In this document: piece after piece, positions 1 to 7,536 of the stretch | Layout of the letters: each line of letters begins with the position of its first letter | Numbering within the stretch: position 1 is the first letter of the stretch | Assembly (NCBI GenBank): GCA_030599435.1 | Contig: JAUVNZ010000069.1 | Location: 1-7,536 of the forward strand | Direction of reading: 5' to 3' | Origin: Gammaproteobacteria bacterium | Lineage (GTDB): Bacteria > Pseudomonadota > Gammaproteobacteria > SZUA-152 | Length of the DNA stretch: 7,536 bases | Notes under the pieces: model-generated | Database searches by the model: none | What the model saw: the letters and a program-made list of their open reading frames with translations, nothing else | Told to the model about the DNA's origin: nothing | Position numbers and translations under genes: made by a program

Positions 1-1976
<1,976 letters not shown>

Positions 1977-1994
1977 GAGCGTGGGAAAGAATCT

Positions 1995-2024
1995 AACATA
2001 CGCCGTTCCCGCACATCTCGACAA
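1995..2024 (-). promoter_or_regulatory. Possible obgE-proB promoter (weak)
   Basis: On the minus strand TTGTCG (2024-2019) and TATGTT (2000-1995) are separated by 18 bases, about 50 bases upstream of the obgE ATG. Both hexamers deviate from consensus, so this is a candidate only. Its appeal is position: the terminator after rpmA implies that obgE needs a start of its own, and this pair lies between hairpin array 1 and obgE. Confidence 0.25.
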
Positions 2025-2056
2025 CTGCTCGGTCTCCGTTCCAGACTCGACCCTAC

Positions 2057-2243
2057 CGATTCCATCCATGGAATCGTCCTGCGTTGTCCTCGGCTCTGGC
2101 TTCCTGCTTCGCTCTACCTCATCCATCCCTGGATTCGTACCTCCTGCATGACCGCCAAGGATGGCGGAAATGCAAAGAGATTGTCAGGAACAATCTTTGC
2201 CCATGCAGTCGTACCCTCTCGCGACACTTGTACATCCTGTACA
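2057..2243. repeat. Hairpin array 1 (conserved TCC loops, variable stems)
   Basis: Fills most of the obgE-rpmA gap. It contains five perfect or near-perfect hairpins. Hairpin A has an 8-bp stem (2057-2064 with 2069-2076) and loop TCCA. B has a 5-bp stem (2121-2125/2130-2134) and loop TCCC. C has a 6-bp stem (2152-2157/2162-2167) and loop AGGA. D pairs 2179-2184 with 2190-2195 around CAGGA, then 2172-2176 with 2196-2200 past a 2-base bulge. E has a 6-bp stem (2229-2234/2238-2243) and loop TCC. TGCATG at 2145-2150 can also pair with CATGCA at 2202-2207, enclosing C and D in a branched structure. Stems differ but every loop has TCC on one strand. Bases 2090-2138 are an inverted homologue of 4561-4609 (44 of 49 identical). 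No convincing ORF is present. Confidence 0.85.
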
Positions 2244-2255
2244 TCGTCCTTGGCC

Positions 2256-2285
2256 AAAAAAAAGCCCCGATAAACGGGGCTTTTT
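2256..2285 (-). terminator. Rho-independent terminator of rplU-rpmA (bidirectional)
   Basis: GCCCCG (2264-2269), loop ATAAA, CGGGGC (2275-2280). The 6-bp GC stem is extended by A-T pairs on both flanks. Read on the minus strand it ends in a run of eight T, 26 bases past the rpmA stop. The plus-strand T run of five makes it potentially active against transcription towards rpmA as well. Confidence 0.92.
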
Positions 2286-2310
2286 CATCAGCTTGGCATT
2301 CGCCGCAATC

Positions 2311-2568
2311 TTATGCAGCAACCACACTGATGAATGACCGCTTCTTCGGGCCCTTTATTTCGAAGGATACCTTACCATCAGCCTTTGCAAACAAAGTATG
2401 GTCTTTACCACAACCGACATTGTTTCCAGGATGAAACTTAGTACCACGCTGACGAACAAGAATATTGCCTGCTTTCACAACTTCGCCGCCGTAGCGTTTT
2501 ACGCCAAGGCGTTTGGATTCTGAATCGCGACCGTTTCGGGTACTACCGGCTGCCTTTTTATGTGCCAT
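2311..2568 (-). CDS. rpmA: 50S ribosomal protein L27
   Basis: Structural protein of the large subunit whose N-terminal tail reaches the peptidyl-transferase centre and helps position tRNA. At 85 residues it has the family length. The N-terminus [16 protein letters not shown] is the canonical uncleaved L27 start, followed by [11 protein letters not shown], the [10 protein letters not shown] motif and [12 protein letters not shown]. It has no N-terminal extension needing protease processing of the kind known in Firmicutes. An AGGAG Shine-Dalgarno (2579-2583) sits 10 bases upstream. Second gene of the rplU operon, 46 bases downstream of rplU, and followed at once by a strong terminator. Confidence 0.99.
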   Translation of the reverse strand: MAHKKAAGSTRNGRDSESKRLGVKRYGGEVVKAGNILVRQRGTKFHPGNNVGCGKDHTLFAKADGKVSFEIKGPKKRSFISVVAA

Positions 2569-2614
2569 TTTGTCTTAACTCCTAATCTCTTCTTTTAATC
2601 AACAGATAACAGAT

Positions 2615-2926
2615 TCAGGCCTTAATGCCTGTAATCTCTAATTCTGTGTAGTTCTGACGATGCCCCATCTGTTTACGATGATGCTTGCGTCGACGGAACT
2701 TAATGATTTCAACTTTCTTGCCACGACCATGAGACTTGACTGTTGCGGTGACTTTGCCACCCTTTACTAATGGCGCACCAACTTTAACGTCATCGCCATC
2801 AACAACCATCAAGACTTGATCAAGCACAACTTTCGCGCCTTCGTCGGCTGCAATTGTTTCGACTTTCAAGGTTGCGCCTTTGGAAACCTTGTATTGCTTG
2901 CCGCCGGTTTTAATTACCGCGTACAT
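2615..2926 (-). CDS. rplU: 50S ribosomal protein L21
   Basis: Large-subunit ribosomal protein that binds 23S rRNA. It is 103 residues, exactly the common bacterial length. Start [14 protein letters not shown] and the C-terminal signature [26 protein letters not shown] are diagnostic of L21. A good Shine-Dalgarno GGAG (2937-2934) lies 7 bases before the ATG. First gene of the rplU-rpmA operon, transcribed divergently from ispB, an arrangement conserved in gammaproteobacteria. Confidence 0.99.
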   Translation of the reverse strand: MYAVIKTGGKQYKVSKGATLKVETIAADEGAKVVLDQVLMVVDGDDVKVGAPLVKGGKVTATVKSHGRGKKVEIIKFRRRKHHRKQMGHRQNYTELEITGIKA

Positions 2927-3020
2927 GATGCTTCTCCGTACTGTATATGAGTAAAAACAAATAAGTAAAAAACGTAAAAGACCATGGCCCAGGGACTATG
3001 CCTGCCACAGAAGACCGCGA

Positions 3021-3049
3021 ATTTTAGCGTTTACATGACTGTGCGTCAA
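3021..3049 (-). promoter_or_regulatory. Sigma70-type promoter of rplU-rpmA
   Basis: On the minus strand TTGACG (3049-3044) and TAAAAT (3026-3021) are spaced by 17 bases, with 5 of 6 matches to each consensus hexamer. A start near 3014 would give an rplU leader of about 88 bases containing an A/T-rich tract. It overlaps the candidate ispB promoter on the other strand. Confidence 0.75.
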
Positions 3050-3059
3050 ACCCCATAAT
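3030..3059 (+). promoter_or_regulatory. Candidate ispB promoter
   Basis: TTTACA (3030-3035) and CATAAT (3054-3059) are separated by 18 bases, giving a leader of about 60 bases before the ispB ATG. TACAAT at 3075-3080 is an alternative -10 with no good -35. The element overlaps the rplU promoter almost completely on the opposite strand, so polymerase probably cannot occupy both at once. Confidence 0.45.
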
Positions 3060-3128
3060 AGGCGTCCATTTTGGTACAATGGTCCCAGAAAACGATCCAC
3101 AGGCGATTTTCCAAAAGAGCGGCAACAC

Positions 3129-4166
3129 ATGCTAAATATTGTTGAACAACACCAAATTTCGCGATTGTCCCCCGGCCTCTCTGCTGAACAGGCAATTCCG
3201 TCCATCGAAACCGTAAACAACCTCGTCGCCTCGGACATGGATGCTGTTAACCTGTTGATTCAAAAACGATTATATTCAGACGTTGCGTTGGTTAATCAGG
3301 TTAGCGGCTACATCATAAATAGCGGTGGCAAGCGCCTGAGGCCTATGTTGGTACTGCTATCAGCACGAGCCTTTGGTTACACAGGCAAACAACACCATAA
3401 CCTTGCAGCTATTGTGGAATTTATCCATACCGCTACTTTACTCCACGACGACGTAGTAGATGCCTCTGATCGACGCCGCGGCCAGGGCACCGCCAACGCC
3501 ATATGGGGCAACGAAGCTGCTGTCCTGGTGGGTGATTTCCTCTATTCCCGCGCTTTCCAGATGATGGTGGATTCCGGGCGTATGCGTATCATGGAAATAC
3601 TGGCCGATGCCACTAACACAATAGCTGAAGGTGAAGTGATGCAGTTACTCAACTGCCACGATCCGGAAACCACTGAGCAAAACTATCTTGATGTGATTCA
3701 TTGTAAAACTGCCAAACTGTTTGAGGCTGCAACACAATTAGGTGCTGTATTGTGTGACGCAAAAGCCGAGCAAGAAAAAGCCATGGCCAAATTTGGCATG
3801 CATCTCGGTACTGCCTTCCAGCTAGTTGATGATGTGTTGGACTACAGCGCCTCGCCCGAAAAGATGGGTAAAAATGTCGGCGACGACCTGGCCGAAGGCA
3901 AGCCCACGTTGCCACTGATTCGCGCCATGCTTCAGGGTACACCAGAGCAATCTGAACTTATCCGCCATGCGATAGAAGCAGGTGGCCGCGACAACATTGA
4001 CACAGTTACACAGATTATTAAGTCCACCGATGCTATTGCCTACACTGCAAACAAAGCACGGGAAGAGGCAGATCTGGCGATTCAATACCTACAAGTTATG
4101 CCCCCAACGAAATACACCGATGCACTTAAAACCCTCGCCGATTTTTCTGTCAGCCGCACCTTTTAA
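3129..4166 (+). CDS. ispB: Octaprenyl/polyprenyl diphosphate synthase IspB
   Basis: Trans-prenyltransferase that adds isopentenyl diphosphate units to farnesyl diphosphate to build the C40-C45 side chain of ubiquinone and menaquinone; cytosolic. The 345-residue protein shows GGKRLRPML near residue 63, the first aspartate-rich motif HDDVVD (D107, D108, D111), VGDFLYSRAFQM, KTAKLFEAA, the second motif LVDDVLDYS (D234, D235, D238) and GDDLAEGKPTLPL, all as in IspB. A small residue (Ala) lies a few positions before the first motif, compatible with a long product. Exact chain length (Q8 or Q9) cannot be read. The N-terminus carries about 25 residues more than the E. coli protein. The only upstream Shine-Dalgarno-like word is a weak AGAG, and no better in-frame ATG exists before the conserved core. 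Divergent from rplU; tRNA-Pro follows 36 bases later. Confidence 0.95.
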   Translation: MLNIVEQHQISRLSPGLSAEQAIPSIETVNNLVASDMDAVNLLIQKRLYSDVALVNQVSGYIINSGGKRLRPMLVLLSARAFGYTGKQHHNLAAIVEFIHTATLLHDDVVDASDRRRGQGTANAIWGNEAAVLVGDFLYSRAFQMMVDSGRMRIMEILADATNTIAEGEVMQLLNCHDPETTEQNYLDVIHCKTAKLFEAATQLGAVLCDAKAEQEKAMAKFGMHLGTAFQLVDDVLDYSASPEKMGKNVGDDLAEGKPTLPLIRAMLQGTPEQSELIRHAIEAGGRDNIDTVTQIIKSTDAIAYTANKAREEADLAIQYLQVMPPTKYTDALKTLADFSVSRTF

Positions 4167-4202
4167 CAACTTTTTTAGTAATAAAAAGTAACTTCCTGTA
4201 TT

Positions 4203-4279
<77 letters not shown>

Positions 4280-4315
4280 AACCACGTAGTATTAATAAAC
4301 ATGCAGTTCACACAC

Positions 4316-4401
4316 ACCTCAGCGGAGGTTGATGCGCACCATCCATGGCGCGCACCCTCCGGGCGCACTTTGTGCGTCCCGTTTTGATCCCTTCAAAACG
4401 G
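4316..4401. repeat. Hairpin array 2, between tRNA-end copies 1 and 2
   Basis: Successive hairpins are visible. The first is ACCTC/GAGGT (4316-4320/4325-4329). The next is a CCA-TCCA-TGG hairpin (4339-4348) with outer GCGC pairing. Then come CCC-TCC-GGG (4355-4363), CGCAC-TTT-GTGCG (4364-4376), and a 9-bp stem CCGTTTTGA/TCAAAACGG (4379-4387/4393-4401) around loop TCCCT. The order TCCA-TGG hairpin, GC-rich hairpin, then TTTGTGCGTCCC (4369-4380) is the same as on the minus strand of array 3, so the two are diverged inverted copies. No ORF of substance. It ends directly against tRNA-end copy 2. Confidence 0.8.
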
Positions 4402-4423
4402 TCAAATCCTCTCACGCCGACCA
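4402..4423 (+). repeat. tRNA 3'-end direct repeat, copy 2
   Basis: Twenty-two bases identical to 4258-4279 (T-loop to CCA of tRNA-Pro), offset 144 bases. No acceptor 5' strand, D arm or anticodon arm precedes it, so it is not a tRNA gene. The strong terminator lies just downstream, as expected behind a real tRNA end; this suggests that copy 2 may occupy the original end position. Confidence 0.95.
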
Positions 4424-4436
4424 CCTTTCAATAAAA

Positions 4437-4472
4437 ACTGGTCTTTCACTATTCGTGAAGACCAGTTTTTTT
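4437..4472 (+). terminator. Rho-independent terminator after tRNA-Pro region
   Basis: ACTGGTC...TCAC (4437-4449), loop TATTC, GTGAAGACCAGT (4455-4466): a 12-bp stem with one bulged T, followed by seven T (4466-4472) and preceded by five A. Very likely ends the tRNA-Pro (or ispB-tRNA) transcript. If so, array 2 and tRNA-end copy 2 are transcribed as the tRNA 3' trailer. Confidence 0.9.
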
Positions 4473-4520
4473 ATTTCTGGAGGGTGGGAAAATTGGAAGA
4501 TTGTGAGAGATCAAATCTGA

Positions 4521-4597
4521 TGTGCAGGGACGCACAAATGCCGCGGGCGCAGGGATGCGCACGACTCCATGGATGGAGGAGGTAGAGCGAAGCAGGA
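4521..4597. repeat. Hairpin array 3, between terminator and tRNA-end copy 3
   Basis: Hairpins on the plus strand are TGTGC/GCACA (4521-4525/4532-4536) around AGGGAC, GCGCA/TGCGC (4547-4551/4556-4560) around GGGA, CTCCA/TGGAG (4565-4569/4574-4578) around TGGA, and a small GCA-GGA-TGC (4592-4600). GGA lies on the plus strand here, opposite to array 1 and array 2. Bases 4561-4609 match 2090-2138 in reverse complement at 44 of 49 positions, including an exact 19-base block (4579-4597 against 2102-2120). GGGACGCACAAA at 4527-4538 matches the minus strand of array 2 at 4380-4369. Confidence 0.82.
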
Positions 4598-4616
4598 TGC
4601 CCGAGCCGAAGAGCGG

Positions 4617-4633
4617 CCTCTCACGCCGACCAA
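4617..4633 (+). repeat. tRNA 3'-end direct repeat, copy 3
   Basis: Seventeen bases (CCTCTCACGCCGACCAA) identical to 4264-4280, the 3' side of the T stem, the acceptor 3' strand, the CCA and one more A of tRNA-Pro. It immediately follows array 3. It is shorter than copy 2: the T-loop bases are missing. Confidence 0.92.
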
Positions 4634-4646
4634 CTGAATTTCCCTA

Positions 4647-4676
4647 TTCGCTAGCAAATGCACAGCAGCGTATAAT
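4647..4676 (+). promoter_or_regulatory. Promoter of the PP0621-like gene, possibly giving a leaderless mRNA
   Basis: A perfect -10 TATAAT at 4671-4676. The -35 region is poor (TTCGCT at 4647-4652, spacer 18). The ATG of the next gene begins only 7 bases after the -10, where transcription would normally start, and there is no Shine-Dalgarno between them. Confidence 0.45.
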
Positions 4677-4682
4677 TAAGTT

Positions 4683-4922
4683 ATGCCAATTTTTCGCTGG
4701 TTAATTATTTGTCTTGCTGTGTGGCTGGTGGTTGTTATTTTGCGCCGCTTAATTGAAACCCGGCGGCGAAACACATCTCTCAAAAAAACCAACCCGACCC
4801 CCACTTATTCGGCTACAGTGGCCTGTTTTCACTGCAATCTGCATATCCCCAAAGCTGAAGCATTACACGTTGGTGGCCGATACTATTGCAGTAAAGAATG
4901 CCTTTCTGAAACAAAGTGTTAA
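4683..4922 (+). CDS. Small PP0621-family-like membrane protein with a CxxC...CxxxC zinc-ribbon-like tail
   Basis: A 79-residue protein. Residues about 4-20 form one hydrophobic membrane segment, followed by a strongly basic stretch (RRLIETRRR) that should remain in the cytoplasm. A short linker leads to a small metal-binding-like module: C48-x2-C51, then YYC69-S-K-E-C73. This layout, and the position directly before pilS, match what I recall of the PP0621 family, widespread in proteobacteria and of unknown function. The four cysteines probably bind zinc, by analogy with other treble-clef or ribbon motifs; this is inference. A final cysteine (C79) ends the protein. It lies 62 bases before pilS and may share its transcript. 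No Shine-Dalgarno is seen; see the promoter entry. Confidence 0.8.
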   Translation: MPIFRWLIICLAVWLVVVILRRLIETRRRNTSLKKTNPTPTYSATVACFHCNLHIPKAEALHVGGRYYCSKECLSETKC

Positions 4923-4984
4923 ACAATAAGATGCCAGGTGTATATCTGCCTAATCATTACACCAGGCCCAACGAGTAAACCACT

Positions 4985-6631
4985 GTGCCAGATACCGCCC
5001 CTATCCCCAAGACCACCCCCATTGATCTACCAGGTCTGAATGAGGAGCTCATCTGGCGCCCACTGAAATATTTAAATTTTTACCGCCTTATACTCTCTGT
5101 CATCTTTGTTAGCTCTTTTTTCACAACTTACCTGCCCCTCTTAGGATCTTTTAGTCCAAAGCTTTTCCAGGTCACCAGCCTCAGTTATCTTGCTGCGGCT
5201 TTGAGTGCCAGTTTTATAATCCACGGAAGATGGCTGGATTATAAAACGCTAATTTACAGCCTGGCGTTTTTCGATATCGTCGCCCTGACACTGTTAATGC
5301 ACTCCAGCGGTGGCATAGAAACAGGTTTAGGCATGTTGATAGTGGTCGCCATTGCTGGCAATAGTCTGATTTTAGGTGGTCGTGCCGCCAATCTGTTTGC
5401 AGCAATTGCTGTCATCTCTCTGCTAGGTGAACAGGTGTACGCTGAATTTCATCCAGATATGAAATCCGGTTTCACTCAAGCCGGTATATTAGGTGCTGCC
5501 CTATTTGCTACCGCTTATCTGGCGCACGTATTATCAACACGCATTCGCGAAAGTGAAGAACTGGCAAAGCAACGTGGCGTCGACCTTGCCAATCTTGCAC
5601 AACTCAACCAGCATGTTCTGCAACGTATGCAATCCGGGATCATAGTGGTGGATACGGATAATCGCATCCGGCTTATGAACGAGTCTGCCTGGCACATGTT
5701 AGGACTACCCACTATGGGAGGTAGTAGCAATAAAAGTCTGAATACCGTATCACCAGAATTAGCCAAACAGTTGTCTGAGTGGCTTGTTAACAAAAACATT
5801 GAACCTGAGACATTTAAACCATTCGGTAGCAATATGGATCTGCTACCCAAACTGACGGCATTGGGTACCGAAGCCCGCGCCGGCACGCTGATTTATCTGG
5901 AAGATACAGCTCACATGGCGCAACAAGCTCAACAGATGAAACTCGCTTCGCTGGGCCAGCTCACCGCCAGCATTGCCCACGAAATACGCAACCCTCTGGG
6001 AGCCATTAGTCATGCCGAGCAATTGCTTGCTGAAGCCAGCAGCGAAAGCCCTGAAAATGAACGCTTACTGGAAATAATCCACACCAATACGTTGCGAGTA
6101 AATAATATTATCGAAAATGTGCTGCAATTGGGTCGACGAGATCGTTCTGTTCCAGAACACATACTATTGGAAGAGTGGTTGGCAAATTTCAGTACGGAAT
6201 TCACGCAAAGTCAGGGATGTAACCCGGAAGATATAAACATCAACATTGAACCTGCCGGAATCACTATTTTTATGGATGCCACTCATCTACATCAAGTGCT
6301 CTGGAATCTTTGCCAAAACGGTCTGCGATATAGCATTGATATTCCAGACCAGGCCAGACTTCAAATCAATGTCAATGAGGCGCCCAATTCCACAAAACTT
6401 GTTCTGGATGTCATCGATAATGGCCAGGGCATAGAAAATTCTATAGCACAGCACATTTTTGAACCTTTTTTCACCACCGACTCCGGCGGGTCGGGTTTAG
6501 GTCTCTATATTTCCAGCGAATTATGCTCCTGCAATAACGCAAGGCTCAGTTATGTTGACGTGCCCAACGGTGGAAGTTGTTTTCGTATAGAATTTGCCGA
6601 TAGCCCCAGACAACAAATCCTGGACTCTTGA
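4985..6631 (+). CDS. pilS: Type IV pilus sensor histidine kinase PilS
   Basis: Inner-membrane sensor kinase that phosphorylates PilR to control pilin (pilA) transcription. In Pseudomonas it senses pilin levels in the membrane (family knowledge). The 548 residues show an N-terminal region with about six hydrophobic segments (roughly 29-190), a PAS-like domain (about 207-300, IIVVDTDNRIRLMNESAWHMLGL), and the H-box LASLGQLTASIAHEIRNPLGAI with the phospho-acceptor His332. The ATPase domain follows, with N-box N441/N445, G1 DNGQGI (D478-), F-box EPFFTT and G2 GGSGLGL (501-507). All catalytic motifs are intact. The start is GTG at 4985, only two codons after an in-frame stop at 4976-4978, with a weak GAG upstream; there is no in-frame ATG close by. 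pilR follows after 44 bases. Confidence 0.95.
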   Translation: MPDTAPIPKTTPIDLPGLNEELIWRPLKYLNFYRLILSVIFVSSFFTTYLPLLGSFSPKLFQVTSLSYLAAALSASFIIHGRWLDYKTLIYSLAFFDIVALTLLMHSSGGIETGLGMLIVVAIAGNSLILGGRAANLFAAIAVISLLGEQVYAEFHPDMKSGFTQAGILGAALFATAYLAHVLSTRIRESEELAKQRGVDLANLAQLNQHVLQRMQSGIIVVDTDNRIRLMNESAWHMLGLPTMGGSSNKSLNTVSPELAKQLSEWLVNKNIEPETFKPFGSNMDLLPKLTALGTEARAGTLIYLEDTAHMAQQAQQMKLASLGQLTASIAHEIRNPLGAISHAEQLLAEASSESPENERLLEIIHTNTLRVNNIIENVLQLGRRDRSVPEHILLEEWLANFSTEFTQSQGCNPEDININIEPAGITIFMDATHLHQVLWNLCQNGLRYSIDIPDQARLQINVNEAPNSTKLVLDVIDNGQGIENSIAQHIFEPFFTTDSGGSGLGLYISSELCSCNNARLSYVDVPNGGSCFRIEFADSPRQQILDS

Positions 6632-6675
6632 TACTCTCAAACACTAGTTTTTAAAAAACGACAATCGAATAAATT

Positions 6676-7536
6676 ATGACGCCTCCTTCCCACGCACTCA
6701 TTGTTGATGACGAACCAGACATTCGTGAATTACTCGAGCTGACCTTGGGTCGGATGAATATTGACACCCACGCTGCAGCTGACCTAAACGAGGCACGTAA
6801 ATTATTAACTCAACATAATTTTGATTTATGTCTCACGGACATGAAACTGCCTGACGGTAATGGCGTAGAACTGGTGGAACATATACAAATAAACTATCCC
6901 AAAACTCCGGTGGCCGTTATCACCGCCCATGGCAACATGGAATGGGCCATCAAAGCACTTAAGGCCGGCGCTTTTGATTTCGTTTCGAAACCAGTAGACC
7001 TGCAAATCCTGCGCAACCTGGTTAACACGGCGCTTAAGGTTTCAGATAGTCATCCCCATCTGGATCGTCGTTCACGTGATGAATTACTGGGTGACTCTCC
7101 GCTGATACAACAAACCCGCTCCACCATTGCCAAGGTTGCTCGAAGTCAGGCACCTGTTTATATCAGCGGAGAATCCGGAACAGGCAAAGAACTGGTAGCA
7201 CGTCTTATCCACAACAAAGGACCTCGCGCCAGTTTTCCTTTTGTACCGGTAAACTGTGGCGCGATCCCCGACGAACTCATGGAAAGTGAATTTTTTGGGC
7301 ACAAAAAAGGCAGCTTCACCGGCGCCATTAATGACAAGGAAGGTCTCTTTCAGGCTGCTGAAGGTGGCACTCTGTTTCTCGATGAAGTGGCCGATCTCCC
7401 CCTGCACATGCAGGTAAAACTGCTGCGCGCCATCCAGGAAAAAGCCGTCCGCCCAGTTGGTGTAGCAGAAGAAAAAACCGTGGATACACGCATCCTTAGT
7501 GCGACCCACAAAGACCTTGGCCAGTTAGTAGAAGAC
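6676..7536 (+). CDS. pilR: Sigma54-dependent response regulator PilR, 5' part (cut by window edge)
   Basis: NtrC-type activator that, once phosphorylated by PilS, drives sigma54 transcription of pilin genes. I translated it by hand: 287 residues in frame up to the last base of the window, out of about 450. The receiver domain has the acidic pocket D11/D12, the phospho-acceptor D55 (LTDMKLPDG), T83 and K105. The AAA+ domain has Walker A GESGTGKE (165-172), the sigma54-contact loop GSFTGA (212-217), a variant of GAFTGA, and Walker B GGTLFLDE (230-237). The remaining AAA+ part and the Fis-type DNA-binding domain lie beyond the edge. ATG 6676 is the first start after an in-frame stop at 6670-6672; there is no strong Shine-Dalgarno. 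Transcribed with pilS. Confidence 0.96.
   Translation, partial: MTPPSHALIVDDEPDIRELLELTLGRMNIDTHAAADLNEARKLLTQHNFDLCLTDMKLPDGNGVELVEHIQINYPKTPVAVITAHGNMEWAIKALKAGAFDFVSKPVDLQILRNLVNTALKVSDSHPHLDRRSRDELLGDSPLIQQTRSTIAKVARSQAPVYISGESGTGKELVARLIHNKGPRASFPFVPVNCGAIPDELMESEFFGHKKGSFTGAINDKEGLFQAAEGGTLFLDEVADLPLHMQVKLLRAIQEKAVRPVGVAEEKTVDTRILSATHKDLGQLVED

Noticed and set aside
2057..2243. CRISPR array
   Set aside because: The repeated units are hairpins of differing sequence and uneven spacing, with no constant repeat or uniform spacers and no cas genes.
2084..2434. Plus-strand open frame of 116 codons over the obgE-rpmA gap
   Set aside because: It runs through hairpin array 1, a strong terminator and into rpmA on the opposite strand; the peptide shows no recognisable features.
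4170..4188. Hairpin CTTTTT/AAAAAG between ispB and tRNA-Pro as a terminator
   Set aside because: The stem is only six mostly A-T pairs with no T run after it, too weak to call a terminator.
4617..4633. Second and third tRNA genes suggested by the repeated CCA ends
   Set aside because: No acceptor 5' strand, D arm or anticodon arm precedes either copy; the superficially tRNA-like GGTAGAGCGAAGC before copy 3 also occurs (inverted) in array 1, away from any tRNA.
4329..4704. Two short plus-strand open frames across arrays 2 and 3
   Set aside because: They run through hairpins, the terminator and tRNA-end repeats, have no ribosome binding site, and one overlaps the PP0621-like gene; they are by-products of repeat sequence.
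7084..7509. Minus-strand open frame of 141 codons
   Set aside because: Antisense shadow of the pilR AAA+ domain, which has intact Walker A, GSFTGA and Walker B motifs.

Overview
The window is a stretch of gammaproteobacterial core chromosome. Reading left to right it holds proB (5' part) and obgE on the minus strand, then rpmA and rplU on the minus strand. ispB lies on the plus strand, followed by tRNA-Pro(CGG), a small PP0621-type membrane protein, pilS and pilR (5' part), all plus. The order proB-obgE-rpmA-rplU|ispB, the Pseudomonas-type PilS/PilR pair and the octaprenyl/nonaprenyl synthase point to a pseudomonad- or Cellvibrionales-like gammaproteobacterium. I would not name a genus. The genes are conventional and intact, apart from proB and pilR, which run off the two window edges in frame.

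Minus half (1-2926): rplU and rpmA form a ribosomal-protein operon. It is driven by a good sigma70-type promoter at 3049-3021 and closed by a strong bidirectional terminator at 2256-2285. obgE and proB follow as a translationally coupled pair (ATGA overlap), separated from rpmA by an unusually long gap of 364 bases. Plus half (3129-7536): ispB and tRNA-Pro are followed by a 403-base gap, then the PP0621-like gene, pilS and pilR. PilS is the inner-membrane histidine kinase and PilR the sigma54 activator of type IV pilin expression.

The unusual part lies in the two long gaps. Three arrays of small hairpins (about 2057-2243, 4316-4401 and 4521-4597) have differing stems, but nearly all have a 3-6 base loop containing TCC on one strand (GGA on the other), usually closed by an A-T pair. 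Array 1 and the reverse complement of array 3 align over 49 bases with 5 differences, and two of these form a compensatory pair (A-T in one, C-G in the other). Array 2 and the reverse complement of array 3 are collinear diverged copies. Arrays 2 and 3 are each followed by a partial direct repeat of the 3' end of the upstream tRNA-Pro gene (22 and 17 identical bases), so the tRNA end occurs three times within about 380 bases. I read this as a family of non-autonomous hairpin repeat elements, two of them associated with a tRNA 3' end. Mechanism and function are unknown.
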